Made by a program: the position numbers and the translations under genes | The notes under the pieces: generated by a model | Database searches by the model: none | Seen by the model: only the letters and a program-made list of their open reading frames with translations | Told to the model about the DNA's origin: nothing | From: Asticcacaulis sp. AC466 | GTDB lineage: Bacteria; Pseudomonadota; Alphaproteobacteria; Caulobacterales; Caulobacteraceae | Length of the DNA: 64,000 bases | Direction: 5' to 3' | Assembly: GCF_000495815.1 (NCBI RefSeq) | Contig: NZ_AWGE01000022.1 | Location: 21,204 to 85,203, forward strand | Shown here: piece by piece, positions 1 to 9,817 of the stretch | How the letters are laid out: each line of letters starts with the position of its first letter | Position numbering within the stretch: position 1 is the stretch's first letter

Positions 1-82
1 GGTGACGCTGAAAAAGTCCGCCCATAGTGTGCCGCCAATCTTACGGCGGACACCGCTTACGCACATCTATGGGGAACACACT

Positions 83-1165
83 ATGAAACGAAGCTGCCAG
101 ATGAAACCAAGCGGCTTGCCCGCCCTGGCCGTCCTCACCCTTGCCCTGGCAATGGCCGCCTGCCAGCCGGCCCTGGCGGAAAAAGCCGTCTCGATCCAGA
201 AGCCCGTCGATTTCGACCCCAATGCCTCACACGCCCAGGACGGCAACGCCTTGTTCTGGATGTCTCAGGATAATGGCGCCAGGGGGGTGAAAAAAGTCAT
301 CATTCCCTTCTTCCAGATCCAGTTCGTCGTGGATGCACAGGCCAATGCCACCGGCGCCGGCGGCGCCCACGCCAAGACCGTCGTCCATCTCGACGGCCCG
401 ACACCGGCGCAGATGCAGGCCATAACCGACGAGCTATATGCCAGCTTTGTCGCCGATCTTAAGGCCGCCGGGCTTGAGGTCGTCTCGCCGGAAGAGGCGC
501 GCACCTACAGCGCCTTCAACGACATCATGGCCGCATCCAAGCCGTCGGGCGAAACCGTCAAGGGGATGAATTCGGTCCGCTCGCTGTTTTTTGCCCCCAC
601 CGGCATGAACTATTACTTCCTGCCGACCATGCTGCCTGACCTTGCCGGCGGCGGCTCGATGACGGCGATTGGCAATACCCAGATCGTTCGTAAGGAGGCT
701 GACCTGATGAGCCAGTCGGGCGCGGCGGTGGCCGGGTTCAGAGCTGTCGTCGATTTTGCCTCGCTGTCGGCCAGCGATCGCCGGGGCTTACGCGCCCTCG
801 CCCGCAATGCCAAGACCAAGGCCGAGTTCGGTCTGGTAATCAAACCGGCGGCGACCCAGGTCTTCCTGATTACGCCCAACGCAAAGGCGACCATGATCGA
901 CCCGCAAAACCGCCTGCGTCTTGAATTGCAGGCGCCCCTGATGATCGACAGCGACGCAATTCTGGCCGCCGACGACAATCGCACCAAAGGGCAGAAGACC
1001 GGCGAAATTCTGGGCAATGCGATAAGCCTTATGGGCGGCGTGGGCATGAGCAAGACCCAGTCTTTCGACGTCGTCGTCGATCCCGCCCTGTGGCAGAAAG
1101 ATGTAACGGGCGCGCTCAAGGGCGTCTCCCAGGCCGCCACCGCCAGGCTTAAGGCCGGCCTGTGA
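83..1165 (+). CDS. Putative exported lipoprotein of unknown function
   Basis: 360-aa protein. The N-terminus has a basic start and a hydrophobic stretch ending LALAMAAC, so it looks like a lipoprotein signal with the cysteine near residue 24. The start at 83 is chosen over the earlier in-frame GTG because GGGGA lies just upstream and the signal peptide then begins properly; ATG 101 is also possible. The mature part is Ala/Gly-rich with no motif I recognise. The stop overlaps the next gene's GTG start (GTGA), so the two are probably co-translated. Function unknown. Confidence 0.75.
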   Translation: MKRSCQMKPSGLPALAVLTLALAMAACQPALAEKAVSIQKPVDFDPNASHAQDGNALFWMSQDNGARGVKKVIIPFFQIQFVVDAQANATGAGGAHAKTVVHLDGPTPAQMQAITDELYASFVADLKAAGLEVVSPEEARTYSAFNDIMAASKPSGETVKGMNSVRSLFFAPTGMNYYFLPTMLPDLAGGGSMTAIGNTQIVRKEADLMSQSGAAVAGFRAVVDFASLSASDRRGLRALARNAKTKAEFGLVIKPAATQVFLITPNAKATMIDPQNRLRLELQAPLMIDSDAILAADDNRTKGQKTGEILGNAISLMGGVGMSKTQSFDVVVDPALWQKDVTGALKGVSQAATARLKAGL

Positions 1166-1629
1166 AACCCTTAGCACGAGCAAATGTCATGCGCTTTTTC
1201 GCCCCCGTCCCCGTCATGTTTTTTGTCGCGGCTCTGATCGCCCCAGCCACCCCAACGGCCGCTCAGGACGTCAAGGCGCCACTGGACACACCCGAAGCCC
1301 GATCGCGCTGTTTAGGTCTGTCGTATGAAGTCAGCGCGATGATGGATCAAATGGAAAAGGATCTGGCGGCGGCGAGCAAGGCGGCCGGCGAAAACCCGAC
1401 GCCTGAACAGGCCCAGAAGCTGAAAGACCTTGAGAGAAACTATGAAGGCCTGGCCTATGTATGGGCCAATCTGGCGGATCATTTCGAGGATGCGAAAGAG
1501 CCAAGTGACGATGTCAGAGTCGATCTGGCTCTAGCGACGAGTGACGAGCTGTTTGAGGACCTCGATATTTGCGACGCCCTCATGGAGGAAATCGATAAGG
1601 CAAGCGACACCAAAGCATCGCCAAACTAA
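1162..1629 (+). CDS. Small exported protein, unknown function
   Basis: 155 aa from a GTG that overlaps the stop of the gene upstream by four bases; an internal ATG at 1189 gives an equally good signal peptide (FFVAALIAPATPTAAQ). The mature part is acidic, helical and contains two cysteines about 90 residues apart that could pair in the periplasm. No family recognised. Probably translationally coupled to the lipoprotein before it, so the two likely act together in the envelope. Confidence 0.7.
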   Translation: MKPLARANVMRFFAPVPVMFFVAALIAPATPTAAQDVKAPLDTPEARSRCLGLSYEVSAMMDQMEKDLAAASKAAGENPTPEQAQKLKDLERNYEGLAYVWANLADHFEDAKEPSDDVRVDLALATSDELFEDLDICDALMEEIDKASDTKASPN

Positions 1630-1683
1630 CCGCCTGATTTTGCACACGCGCAAAAGCCAGGACAGGTTTCGCCCCCCCCAAAG

Positions 1684-1866
1684 CTATGTCTTGAAACTGG
1701 CGGCAAGGCTTTGCAAAGGCCGCTTGATCAGCTCCGGCAAAACGATGCAGCCAAAGCCGACGACAATGACGTTATTGTTCATATCGCCAATCGACAGATG
1801 CTTGAAGGCGTACAGGCACCCAAGAAATATGGCGTAGAGCAATATCTGTTTGACAATAGGATTCAT
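1684..1866 (-). CDS. Small membrane protein, unknown
   Basis: 60 aa starting at ATG 1866, with a purine-rich GGGAAAAG just upstream. It has two hydrophobic segments (about residues 5-20 and 28-42), so it is probably a two-pass inner-membrane peptide. No homologue recognised. An in-frame extension to 1911 lacks a better start. It stands alone on the minus strand between the exported-protein pair and the S9 hydrolase. Confidence 0.5.
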   Translation of the reverse strand: MNPIVKQILLYAIFLGCLYAFKHLSIGDMNNNVIVVGFGCIVLPELIKRPLQSLAASFKT

Positions 1867-2022
1867 ATCTTTTCCCGCCCGTAAAATATCACCCTGTTCG
1901 CGACACCCCAAGACCGGGTTTTCTCGATGCGGTGGTCAGATCGCCCAGCCGCACCTAAACGGGACGCGGAATAGGCAGTCAGGCCACATTCAGAGGTTTC
2001 AAATTGAAGGTATTGCATTGAA

Positions 2023-3936
2023 TTACTGTTTGTTCTGCGATCGAACAGTTGTTGCATCACAGGTCCAGGTCAGCCAGCAGTTGACCATGGCTACGGATAT
2101 CCTCGCTCTTAACGCTTGAAGATGCTGCCCCGTAACGACAATCCGAACGCCCGGCATATCGTCCGGCAATTGCTCCGGCCGGGATAAAGCATCGGCATCC
2201 CCTTGTATAGTCAGTGTGCCAAGGCCGAAAGGCGGATGATCGTAACTACTGGCTAGCCAATTTGGAAAGCGGTCCTCACCGAGGCTTTCCGAACCCAAAA
2301 GATAATACCGTTCAAAAAGCTTGGAATAGGTGGTGGCCGTATCCTTATCACGCATATCTGGTGGCAAATAACGCACCAATGGCGCAGCCAATGCGACACG
2401 CCCCGGCTTGTGCTTTAGATGGCGATAGAGTGATGGTGCCCAAGCGCCACCGAAGCTTTCAGCGAGTAGCGAGACACGAGGGTATTTTTTCGATAGCCGA
2501 TCAATCTGAATGGCGGCTAGACGCGCATCCTTTTCAAGAGAGCGACCGCCCATCCCACTTAATCGACGCGCTTGCGCCACCGAGTTTGTCGAACCGCTAG
2601 GATCCACCGTAACGACATCGTAGCCTTGGTCTAACAATTCATTGAGACTTTCCCAAGCGGGATCAAATGATGAGCTGGAGGCTGGCCCACCGTGCAGAAA
2701 GACAATAAGGCCATTGGCGCCTGAGCCGTGATAGAGGCGCATGGGAAGCGCCCAGCCTTTTTCCCCACCATCCCAGATAACGGGCGCAGCCGCGCTATGC
2801 GAAGAAATATCGGTACAACTTTGCGCCACTGCCAAAGCATCCCCCCCGGAAGTCGCGTCATAAATCTCCGAAGTAATACCCCGACCCAACTGACGCAGGG
2901 CAAACGCGGCACGCCCGGAGTGGGAAGAAATACTGATGCTGGCGATCGCGCCATGCAGCCTGTTTACCTCAGACAGGACTTTCTTTTGAATGGCGCGCGA
3001 CACAGGATCAACGGCAAAAAGTAACACCGTCGTTTCGCTGTGAATGCCGACAAGCAGGCCGGTATCGGTATCTATGATCGGCCAACTGCCATTTTCAAAC
3101 CGCTCTATTATCCTGCGTTCGGGATCGTTCGCCGGCGCGTCCTGCAATAGTGACACATTGTTTTGGCCAATAAGCCATCGATTTCCTGAGGCTGACCTTA
3201 AAACAAATGGTAATGACCCGCCTTCTTGTCCTGTGAACGTCGACAGTATGTCGGCATTTGCCGTGGGCTGATCTTGTGACAAAACAAATAGGCCAAGGTT
3301 TTCAGGGCTTTCTCCCACCAAAGTCGGATGGTTGGAGCGATCAACGACGAAATTTGTCTTGCGGAATTCCTGTGCAAATAATCGTGGTCTGGAGAATATT
3401 CCCGTCAGCCGTTCAAGTTCGGCGGCTGGCTCTGTCGTGGTGCTGGACGTTGCAATGGTAAAGCTGTGAGGTCCCATCAGGTTATCCGCAACCTTGCCGA
3501 CGAGCTGCTTCTCCAAGACTTCCCCCGCTGCGATGCGGAACGAAAACAATAGACCGTCACCATTGATGACAAAGAGCGTCTGGCCATCCCCACTCCAATA
3601 GACCGAATGGACGGTCGGGCTCGTGACGTAAAACTGGGTACTTTTGCACCCTGCCGTTCTCTTAAGCAGGCAATCGGCGTCAAGCGCGGCTATGGTAAAG
3701 TCATCGGCGAGCTCACGCGGGCTGAGGCCTATGTGAGGGTTCGTCGGATGCCAGGCAATGAGGCTATGTCCGCCCGGCGATAAGGCGACGGCATACTTTG
3801 CGCAGCTGTGATCGGGCGGCACAATATAGATACCGCCTGATTGCAGAATCGGGCTCCCGATATCTTGCGCGCTCCCGGTAACCACAGAGCCGGATAAGCA
3901 CAGCGCTCCCACAAAGGCGAAAAGCAATCTACGCAT
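2023..3936 (-). CDS. Exported S9 (prolyl oligopeptidase-like) serine hydrolase
   Basis: 637 aa with a signal peptide (LLFAFVGALCLSGSVVTGSAQ). The N-terminal two thirds look like a beta-propeller-type domain; the C-terminal third is an alpha/beta hydrolase. Visible catalytic elements are HGGP at about 415-418 (oxyanion region), AESFGG with Ser494 as likely nucleophile, GDAD at 579-582 as candidate acid and His605 in VTGQH. This order is that of S9 peptidases and related acylaminoacyl hydrolases. Likely periplasmic; the substrate cannot be told from sequence. It is monocistronic. Confidence 0.8.
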   Translation of the reverse strand: MRRLLFAFVGALCLSGSVVTGSAQDIGSPILQSGGIYIVPPDHSCAKYAVALSPGGHSLIAWHPTNPHIGLSPRELADDFTIAALDADCLLKRTAGCKSTQFYVTSPTVHSVYWSGDGQTLFVINGDGLLFSFRIAAGEVLEKQLVGKVADNLMGPHSFTIATSSTTTEPAAELERLTGIFSRPRLFAQEFRKTNFVVDRSNHPTLVGESPENLGLFVLSQDQPTANADILSTFTGQEGGSLPFVLRSASGNRWLIGQNNVSLLQDAPANDPERRIIERFENGSWPIIDTDTGLLVGIHSETTVLLFAVDPVSRAIQKKVLSEVNRLHGAIASISISSHSGRAAFALRQLGRGITSEIYDATSGGDALAVAQSCTDISSHSAAAPVIWDGGEKGWALPMRLYHGSGANGLIVFLHGGPASSSSFDPAWESLNELLDQGYDVVTVDPSGSTNSVAQARRLSGMGGRSLEKDARLAAIQIDRLSKKYPRVSLLAESFGGAWAPSLYRHLKHKPGRVALAAPLVRYLPPDMRDKDTATTYSKLFERYYLLGSESLGEDRFPNWLASSYDHPPFGLGTLTIQGDADALSRPEQLPDDMPGVRIVVTGQHLQALRARISVAMVNCWLTWTCDATTVRSQNKQ

Positions 3937-4107
3937 GTTCTCCCCCGTAAGCGCTTCCCAGACCCAAGTTTTCTTACGTCACCCCCATCGCTCTTTCAAC
4001 CCTGGAGAGAGCCGGCCGTCTGTTGTGCGCCCAAGCCAGACATGTCTACGCCCCCAAGCGTACCGGCACCCAGGCCTTTCGTTGAAGACCATCAGGCGCC
4101 CCGAAAA

Positions 4108-5025
4108 TCACGCACCCTGAAAAGACGTCCCCGTAAGCGCTTCGGACATATCCCACAGGCGAGCAGCCGCGGCGAGGTCCAGCCCCTGTGGCGGCACCTT
4201 GGCCAGAGTTGGATAGCCGCGCGTTTCGCCCAGGCTATCGGGGCCGTAATAAGCGCCTGACCTGGCCGCAGGAGACGTCGCCGCAAACAGGGTCGGCAGC
4301 GCGCCCTGCCACACCGGCTGGAATAAAAACCACAATAGGGAGCGGATGAGCCCCATCGCGCTGCCGCGTCCCGGCGCGTTATGCAGCAATTCCGTGCGGG
4401 CAATTCCGGGATGTGCAGCGATGCTGGTGACGCCCCAGCTTTCGGCAACCGAACGTCTGTGCAGTTCGATGGCAAACATCAGGCAGGCCAGCTTGGACTG
4501 GCAATAGACCGGCATAGGGCGGTACGTCTGTCTCGCATTAAGGTCGTCAAAGTCGATTTTCCCCTGACGGGCCGCTATGCTGGACAGCGTAACGACACGC
4601 CCCCCACCCGTCCTGAGCAAGGGCATAAGTTGGCCGGTCAGGGCAAAATGTCCGAGGTAGTTGGTGCCAATCTGCATCTCAAAGCCATCCTCGGTTTCCT
4701 GGCGTTTCGGCGGCACCATGACGCCGGCATTGTTGATGAGTATATCAACCTTATCCGTCTGGTCATGCAGGCGACGGGCAAATGCCGCGACCGAGGCCAG
4801 GCTGGCAAGATCGAGCGTTTCATAACGAATCTGGGCCGATGGCACGGATGCGTGAATGCGGGCTACGGCCTCAACCCCTTTCTGCGGATTGCGTCCGGCA
4901 ATAATCACCTCGGCGCCGGCGCGCGCCAAGGCAAGGGCGTCTTCAAACCCCAGCCCGCCCGTTCCCGTGACAATCGCCAGCCGCCCACGTTGTTGCGGCA
5001 TGTCAGACGCCATCCACTTAGCCAT
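4108..5025 (-). CDS. Short-chain dehydrogenase/reductase
   Basis: 305 aa. Rossmann nucleotide-binding TGTGGLG (20-26), NNAG (98-101), catalytic Ser149, and Tyr174-x3-Lys178 (YCQSK). Length and the extended C-terminus resemble the retinol-dehydrogenase/oxidoreductase-like SDR group that acts on lipophilic alcohols or ketones with NAD(P). It is transcribed divergently from a TetR regulator across a 79-bp gap holding a strong palindrome, so it is very likely the repressor's target. Confidence 0.88.
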   Translation of the reverse strand: MAKWMASDMPQQRGRLAIVTGTGGLGFEDALALARAGAEVIIAGRNPQKGVEAVARIHASVPSAQIRYETLDLASLASVAAFARRLHDQTDKVDILINNAGVMVPPKRQETEDGFEMQIGTNYLGHFALTGQLMPLLRTGGGRVVTLSSIAARQGKIDFDDLNARQTYRPMPVYCQSKLACLMFAIELHRRSVAESWGVTSIAAHPGIARTELLHNAPGRGSAMGLIRSLLWFLFQPVWQGALPTLFAATSPAARSGAYYGPDSLGETRGYPTLAKVPPQGLDLAAAARLWDMSEALTGTSFQGA

Positions 5026-5057
5026 GATCTCATCCTTTGCAAAAAAGTCGCACTTGG

Positions 5058-5092
5058 TGTAAAATTAATATTACACTGAGTGTAATTTTACA
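5058..5092. promoter_or_regulatory. TetR-type operator between divergent SDR and tetR genes
   Basis: Nested palindromes fill the divergent intergenic region. The outer arms TGTAAAATTA (5058-5067) and TAATTTTACA (5083-5092) are perfect inverted repeats. Inside lies TTACACT-G-AGTGTAA (5071-5085), perfect around one central base. This size and symmetry fit TetR dimers, and the AT-rich site overlaps where both promoters must lie. Binding by the adjacent TetR protein is inferred. Confidence 0.75.
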
Positions 5093-5104
5093 ACCGATAA
5101 AATA

Positions 5105-5707
5105 ATGAGCAAAAACAGTACGGCGACGGCAAAGGCCCCGGGTTTGCGTGAACGCAAACGTCGTGAGACCTTGCAACGCATTACGGATGCCGGAATGCGC
5201 CTGTTTATCGAAAAGGGGTACGAGGCCACTACCCTTGACGATATCGCGACGGCGGCGGGCATTTCGCGACGAACCTTTTTCTATTATTTCGATTCCAAGG
5301 ACGAGATCCTGCTGTCGATGCAAAGCACGATGGGGGACATGATCGTTGCGGCCCTACGCAAGCAGCCGGACAATATACGGCCAATCGAGGCCGTACGTAA
5401 TGCGGTCATCGAAATCTGCGCCCCGTTCTCATCGCAGGAAATGATGGCCATTGACCGGCTGATGCGCGCAAACGCGGTGGTTCAGGCGCGCAAACAGGCG
5501 AGCTATATCCACCACGAACGCACACTTTTTGACGCCCTTTGCGAGAAGTGGCCCGGCAAGGACCGTGAGACGGGGCTGCGGATCGTGGCCATGCTGTCGA
5601 TCGGCGCCATCCGCCTGTCAACGGAGGCCTTGAACCGCGAGGAGGGCAAGCGCAGCCTGGCGGAATTGCTGGCAGACACATTCCATGCCCTGGAGAGGGA
5701 GCTTTAA
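5105..5707 (+). CDS. TetR family transcriptional regulator
   Basis: 200 aa. The N-terminal TetR helix-turn-helix is clear at about residues 28-60 (TTLDDIATAAGISRRTFFYY). The C-terminal ligand domain is variable as usual. It is divergent from the SDR gene with a nested palindrome between them, so it probably represses itself and the SDR. The ligand is unknown, presumably a hydrophobic molecule handled by the reductase. Confidence 0.9.
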   Translation: MSKNSTATAKAPGLRERKRRETLQRITDAGMRLFIEKGYEATTLDDIATAAGISRRTFFYYFDSKDEILLSMQSTMGDMIVAALRKQPDNIRPIEAVRNAVIEICAPFSSQEMMAIDRLMRANAVVQARKQASYIHHERTLFDALCEKWPGKDRETGLRIVAMLSIGAIRLSTEALNREEGKRSLAELLADTFHALEREL

Positions 5708-5763
5708 TATCGGGCCGATAGCCCGGCAGGCCATAGCCTCTCCCCCTCCAGACCTCGGCCCCA

Positions 5764-6651
5764 TTATGGTGTCAGAAAGCTGATAAGCGCTTCGATTTTG
5801 GCGACGTTGCGCCGGTGCGCCGGCACCACCGCCGTGATCGGAATGAGCTTCGTGGTCCAGTGCGGAAGCAGGACGACCATCTCACCGCTGGCGATTTCGG
5901 GCGCGAACAACCAATCGGGAACGTAACAAATGCCCATGCCTGCCAGGGCCGCGGCGCGGATGGCTTCCGAACTGTTCGATTGCAGATTTCCGGCGATGCG
6001 GACAGGAACGGCCCCACCGTCGGGACCGACAAATTCCCAGCTATTGTTGGTCGGAAGCTCGGTATAGCCAATGCAATTATGGTGTTTCATATCCTGGGGC
6101 TGACCCAGTTCGGGCAAGGTGACGCCGATCCGCTCGGCATAGGATCGCGCGCACAGCAGAAGGCGGCGGCTTGAGCCGATACGGCGCGCGATCAGGCTGC
6201 TGTCGGACAGGTCGCCCAGTCGTATGGCAAGGTCGATCCCGCTTTCGATCAGATCGATAAAGCCGTCATTCAGGTTGAGGTCGATCTTGACCGCCGGATT
6301 GGCCTCAAGGAACGCCGTGACGCGCGGCATAAGAACCCGCCGCCCATAGCCCACGGAGGTCGCAACCCTGAGCCATCCGGTGAGTTGCCGTGTGCCGCTT
6401 CGCACCAATTCCTCGGCCGCGCCCAATTCGGCGACCAAACGGCGGGCTTCCTCGAAATAACGCTCCCCGCCCTCCGTCAAGGACAAGGCCCGCGTGGAGC
6501 GGCTGAGGAGCTTGACGCCCAGATAGTCTTCGAGGGCCGCGATCTGTTTGCTAATCGTACTCTGCGTCGTCGATCGCTCGCGCGCCACCGCCGAAAATGA
6601 GCCGGATTCGACGACCCGGACGAAAACCTGCATCGCGCTCAATCGGTCCAT
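5764..6651 (-). CDS. LysR family transcriptional regulator
   Basis: 295 aa from ATG 6651, which has GAGCGGG upstream; a start at 6666 would add five residues but lacks a ribosome site. N-terminal winged HTH (SFSAVARERSTTQSTISKQI) and the LysR substrate-binding domain to the end; length is typical. It is divergent from a carboxymuconolactone-decarboxylase-like gene, the usual arrangement of a LysR regulator with its target. Confidence 0.9.
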   Translation of the reverse strand: MDRLSAMQVFVRVVESGSFSAVARERSTTQSTISKQIAALEDYLGVKLLSRSTRALSLTEGGERYFEEARRLVAELGAAEELVRSGTRQLTGWLRVATSVGYGRRVLMPRVTAFLEANPAVKIDLNLNDGFIDLIESGIDLAIRLGDLSDSSLIARRIGSSRRLLLCARSYAERIGVTLPELGQPQDMKHHNCIGYTELPTNNSWEFVGPDGGAVPVRIAGNLQSNSSEAIRAAALAGMGICYVPDWLFAPEIASGEMVVLLPHWTTKLIPITAVVPAHRRNVAKIEALISFLTP

Positions 6652-6680
6652 GACCCGCTCATTCATTCTATTTAGGCATA

Positions 6681-6699
6681 TATCTTAGTCGAAAAGATA
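6681..6699. promoter_or_regulatory. Inverted repeat, candidate LysR box
   Basis: TATCTT-N7-AAGATA in the gap between the divergent lysR and CMD genes. Another TATCTT half-site occurs at about 6725. The position about 65-80 bp upstream of the CMD start fits a LysR activator site. The protein-DNA link is inferred. Confidence 0.45.
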
Positions 6700-6761
6700 G
6701 GCTACATTCCATTGTGGCACAAGCTATCTTCGTGGCGAGCTTCAGCACAGGAGAGCCCACA

Positions 6762-7295
6762 ATGACAATCTTCACCGTTCCAACCCGCGATGCCGTTTCC
6801 CCCGCCAACCAGGCCATATTCGACCAGTTGCAAAAGTCGCTGACCTTCGTTCCCAACCTCTTCGCCACGTTCGCCCTGTCGGAGACGGCATTGGGGACAT
6901 ATCTGACCCTGCAAAATGCCAAATCGTCGCTCAGCGGCAAGGCGCGTGAAGTGGTCAATCTGGTCGTGAGCCAGGTCAATGACTGCGAATATTGCCTGGC
7001 CGCGCACACCATGCTGGGCAAGATGGCCGGCTTCAGCGATGCGCAGATTCTCGAAATCCGCCAAGGCCGGGTGTCATTCGACGCCAAGCTTGACGCGCTC
7101 GCTCTCTTTGTCCGCGAGACAGCGCTCAAGCGCGGCCATACGGATGCGGCCACGACGCAGGCCTTCCTGGACGCAGGCTGGAGCCAGGGCAACCTGGTCG
7201 ATGTCGTGATGGCGATTGGCGACAAGACCATCAGCAACTATTTGCACGCGGTCACTCAGATTCCGGTCGACTTCCCCGCCGCTCCGGCCCTCTAA
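6762..7295 (+). CDS. Carboxymuconolactone decarboxylase / AhpD-like protein
   Basis: 177 aa from ATG 6762, preceded by CAGGAGAG. The CMD/AhpD active-site pattern is present: Cys75-Glu-Tyr-Cys78 followed by His82 (CEYCLAAHT). Proteins with this pattern are thiol peroxidase-type alkylhydroperoxidases, common with LysR partners. The CXXC argues for redox rather than decarboxylase activity. Regulated probably by the divergent LysR protein. Confidence 0.88.
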   Translation: MTIFTVPTRDAVSPANQAIFDQLQKSLTFVPNLFATFALSETALGTYLTLQNAKSSLSGKAREVVNLVVSQVNDCEYCLAAHTMLGKMAGFSDAQILEIRQGRVSFDAKLDALALFVRETALKRGHTDAATTQAFLDAGWSQGNLVDVVMAIGDKTISNYLHAVTQIPVDFPAAPAL

Positions 7296-7527
7296 AACCA
7301 CCCTTGCGGCTCGGTTGCGGCCGCGATAGCCCTGAGTGGCGGCGCGGGCGCGCAAACCGCCGGCATGGATCAATGCCTATGCCAAAGCGGGTTAGGGTCC
7401 GGCCTTTCGCGGCGACGGCGAACCTAAATGTGTCCGCGCCTTGCCGGGGGTGACGATCCCTGCAATAGTCGGAGGAATAGACACGTCGCGACACAAATGG
7501 ACGGCGAAAAATTTGGGGGGATATCCG

Positions 7528-8985
7528 ATGAAATCACTCATACTGTCCGTCGCCGTGGCGCTGGCGGGCGCGGCCAGCCTTCCGGCATTGGCGGCGCCGG
7601 CGCCCGGCGTCGCCGCAGACACCGCCCGGCATCGGGTTATCATTCTCACCGACATCGAGAACGAACCGGACGACAGCGAGTCGATGGTGCGCCTCCTGCT
7701 CTATGCCAACCAGCTCGATATCGAAGCCCTGATCGCCACGACCTCCGTGCACCTGAAAACGCGGGTCGCGCCCGAAACGCTTCAGGCCGTCATCGCCGCC
7801 TATGGCAAGGTTCAGCCCAATCTGCTCAAACACGAAACCGGCTTTCCCGACGCCAAAACCCTTTCGGCGCGCGTGACGCAAGGCCTGCCGGTCTACGGCA
7901 TGGCGGGGGTTGGAGCGGGTAAGGATTCCGGCGGCTCTGAGCGCATCATCGCCCTGCTCGACGCCCCCGATCCCCGCCCGATCTATGTGTCGGTCTGGGG
8001 CGGCGCCAACGTCCTGGCCCAGGCGCTCTATAAGATAAAGGCGACCCGCAGTCCGGCCGAAACCGCGCGCCTGATCGCCAAATTGCGCGTCTATACCATC
8101 TCCGACCAGGACGACACCGGCATCTGGATGCGAAAGACCTTCCCCGACCTGTTTTACATCGTAAGCCCCGGCGGCTACGGCAATGCGACATGGGGCGGGA
8201 TGATGGCGGTCGAACCCGGTCAGGACAATAGCGAGATCAGCAATGCCTGGCTGGCCGAACACATTCAGCAAGGCCACGGTCCGCTCGGCGCCATGTATCC
8301 GGACGTCGCCTACGGCATGGAAGGCGACACGCCGTCCTTCCTGTCGCTCATTCCCAACGGGCTCGACGCGCCGGAACACCCCGATTGGGGTGGCTGGGGC
8401 GGCCGCTACACCCTCTATACGCCCGACCGGGCCACCACCGATCCGACCGGCTTTACCGGCGGCGTGCCGGTCGAACAGGAGCCGCGGCCCATCTGGACCA
8501 ATGCGGTGGACGATTACACGCCGACGCTGGCCAATCCCTACGGCCGCACGACCAAAGCCGCCGAAAAGACAGCGACCGGCTACAAAATAACGATCTGGCG
8601 CTGGCGCAAAGAGTTCCAGAACGACTTTGCCGCGCGCATGGACTGGACCACCAAACCCTATACCGAAGCCAATCACCCGCCCGTCGCCCGGTTGGGCCAC
8701 GCCGACCACCTTACCGTAAAGTCCGGCCAGACCTTTGGCCTGAGCGCAAAGGGCAGCAGCGACCCGGATGGCGACAGCCTCAGCTATCAATGGTTCCACT
8801 ACCCCGAAATCGGCGACTGGAAGACACCCATCCCCATCTCCGGCGCAGACAATACCTACGCCGTCTGGGTCACCGCCCCCACCGTCACCGAACCGAAGAC
8901 GGCGCATTTCATCCTGAAGGTCACCGACAAAGGCACGCCACCGCTCACCCGCTACAAACGGGTGATCGTTACCATCACGCCCTGA
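7528..8985 (+). CDS. Exported Sde182-like protein (nucleoside-hydrolase-like + cellulose-binding, DUF1593)
   Basis: 485 aa from ATG 7528, which opens a signal peptide (ILSVAVALAGAASLPALAA). The N-terminal domain begins with RHRVIILTDIENEPDD, an Asp-rich motif typical of the nucleoside-hydrolase-like Sde182 domain. The C-terminal ~100 residues (HPPVARLGHAD... and DPDGDSLSYQW) form an Ig-like/PKD-type domain as in the Sde0182 cellulose-binding region. Probably periplasmic or secreted, acting in plant polysaccharide use; the reaction is not established for this family. Confidence 0.85.
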   Translation: MKSLILSVAVALAGAASLPALAAPAPGVAADTARHRVIILTDIENEPDDSESMVRLLLYANQLDIEALIATTSVHLKTRVAPETLQAVIAAYGKVQPNLLKHETGFPDAKTLSARVTQGLPVYGMAGVGAGKDSGGSERIIALLDAPDPRPIYVSVWGGANVLAQALYKIKATRSPAETARLIAKLRVYTISDQDDTGIWMRKTFPDLFYIVSPGGYGNATWGGMMAVEPGQDNSEISNAWLAEHIQQGHGPLGAMYPDVAYGMEGDTPSFLSLIPNGLDAPEHPDWGGWGGRYTLYTPDRATTDPTGFTGGVPVEQEPRPIWTNAVDDYTPTLANPYGRTTKAAEKTATGYKITIWRWRKEFQNDFAARMDWTTKPYTEANHPPVARLGHADHLTVKSGQTFGLSAKGSSDPDGDSLSYQWFHYPEIGDWKTPIPISGADNTYAVWVTAPTVTEPKTAHFILKVTDKGTPPLTRYKRVIVTITP

Positions 8986-9075
8986 GGGTAAACCCGTCTA
9001 CACGCGCCGCCCCAAACATTGTCGAGAATGCAGAAAGGTTTTACTACGAAGACTCTATACGGTTTGGGGGCGCTG

Positions 9076-9630
9076 ATGACCGATAATTACGTGACCGTTT
9101 TCGATCTTGTCAGTCATCCCGAACGTATCAATCCATCATACGTTTTCTTCGCTTTATTCATCTCAGCTGGCCTTGTCTGTCTCGGGATCACCATCTCTAA
9201 AAGCCGTCATGAACGGAAGATTTACTGGGTTTGGGGTATTTTCAGCGTCTTCTTTCTGACTTTCTCCTCAATCGCGGCGATTTATGATGCATCCTGGGCT
9301 TTCGATGCGCGTCATAGGGTTGAGAACAAAACATTTCACGAGGTTGAAGGATGCCTGGATGTCTTTCATCCGGGTTCTGAATATTCGTCCCGTTCGGAGG
9401 ACGGACGTGAATACTGGGCCATAGGCGGACAGCGCTTCGAATACAGTGTGGGCGATGTTCGCAACGGCTATCACAGGCCTGAAGCGGCAGACGGATTTGT
9501 ACATGCCGATAGCCGAATCCGTGTCGCTTTTGTGCCAAGCTATTTAAGCGGTGGTAAGGAAATCGTCCGACTGGACGTCATTCAGCACGCCTGCCCCGCC
9601 GCGCCCGATCCCGGCCCCCCAGGCATTTGA
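9076..9630 (+). CDS. Membrane protein of unknown function
   Basis: 184 aa from ATG 9076 (an upstream in-frame ATG at 9019 lacks a good ribosome site). Two membrane segments lie near residues 20-40 and 55-75, followed by a ~110-residue soluble domain. No family recognised. It starts a run of three AT-richer genes for unrelated membrane proteins, suggesting laterally acquired DNA. Confidence 0.6.
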   Translation: MTDNYVTVFDLVSHPERINPSYVFFALFISAGLVCLGITISKSRHERKIYWVWGIFSVFFLTFSSIAAIYDASWAFDARHRVENKTFHEVEGCLDVFHPGSEYSSRSEDGREYWAIGGQRFEYSVGDVRNGYHRPEAADGFVHADSRIRVAFVPSYLSGGKEIVRLDVIQHACPAAPDPGPPGI

Positions 9631-9817
9631 GGTTCTCTGGCATAATCTAATCCGCGCCGTCTGGGTCGTCGCGCTTGACGTGCACACTCCCTGCCAACAT
9701 TTCCAAAAATACCATGCAGAGAGGCCTATCTCAAGGTCAATTAATTCTCGCGTCCTCCGTCGCGCGGTTGACCAAACTGCAACTTATGATACTCAATGCA
9801 GATTGTTCGGGGGAAAT

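Noticed and set aside
7534..8907. 457-codon open frame antisense to the Sde182-like gene
   Set aside because: Gly/Arg/Val-rich composition typical of the complement of a GC-rich gene; the plus-strand gene has a signal peptide and family motifs.
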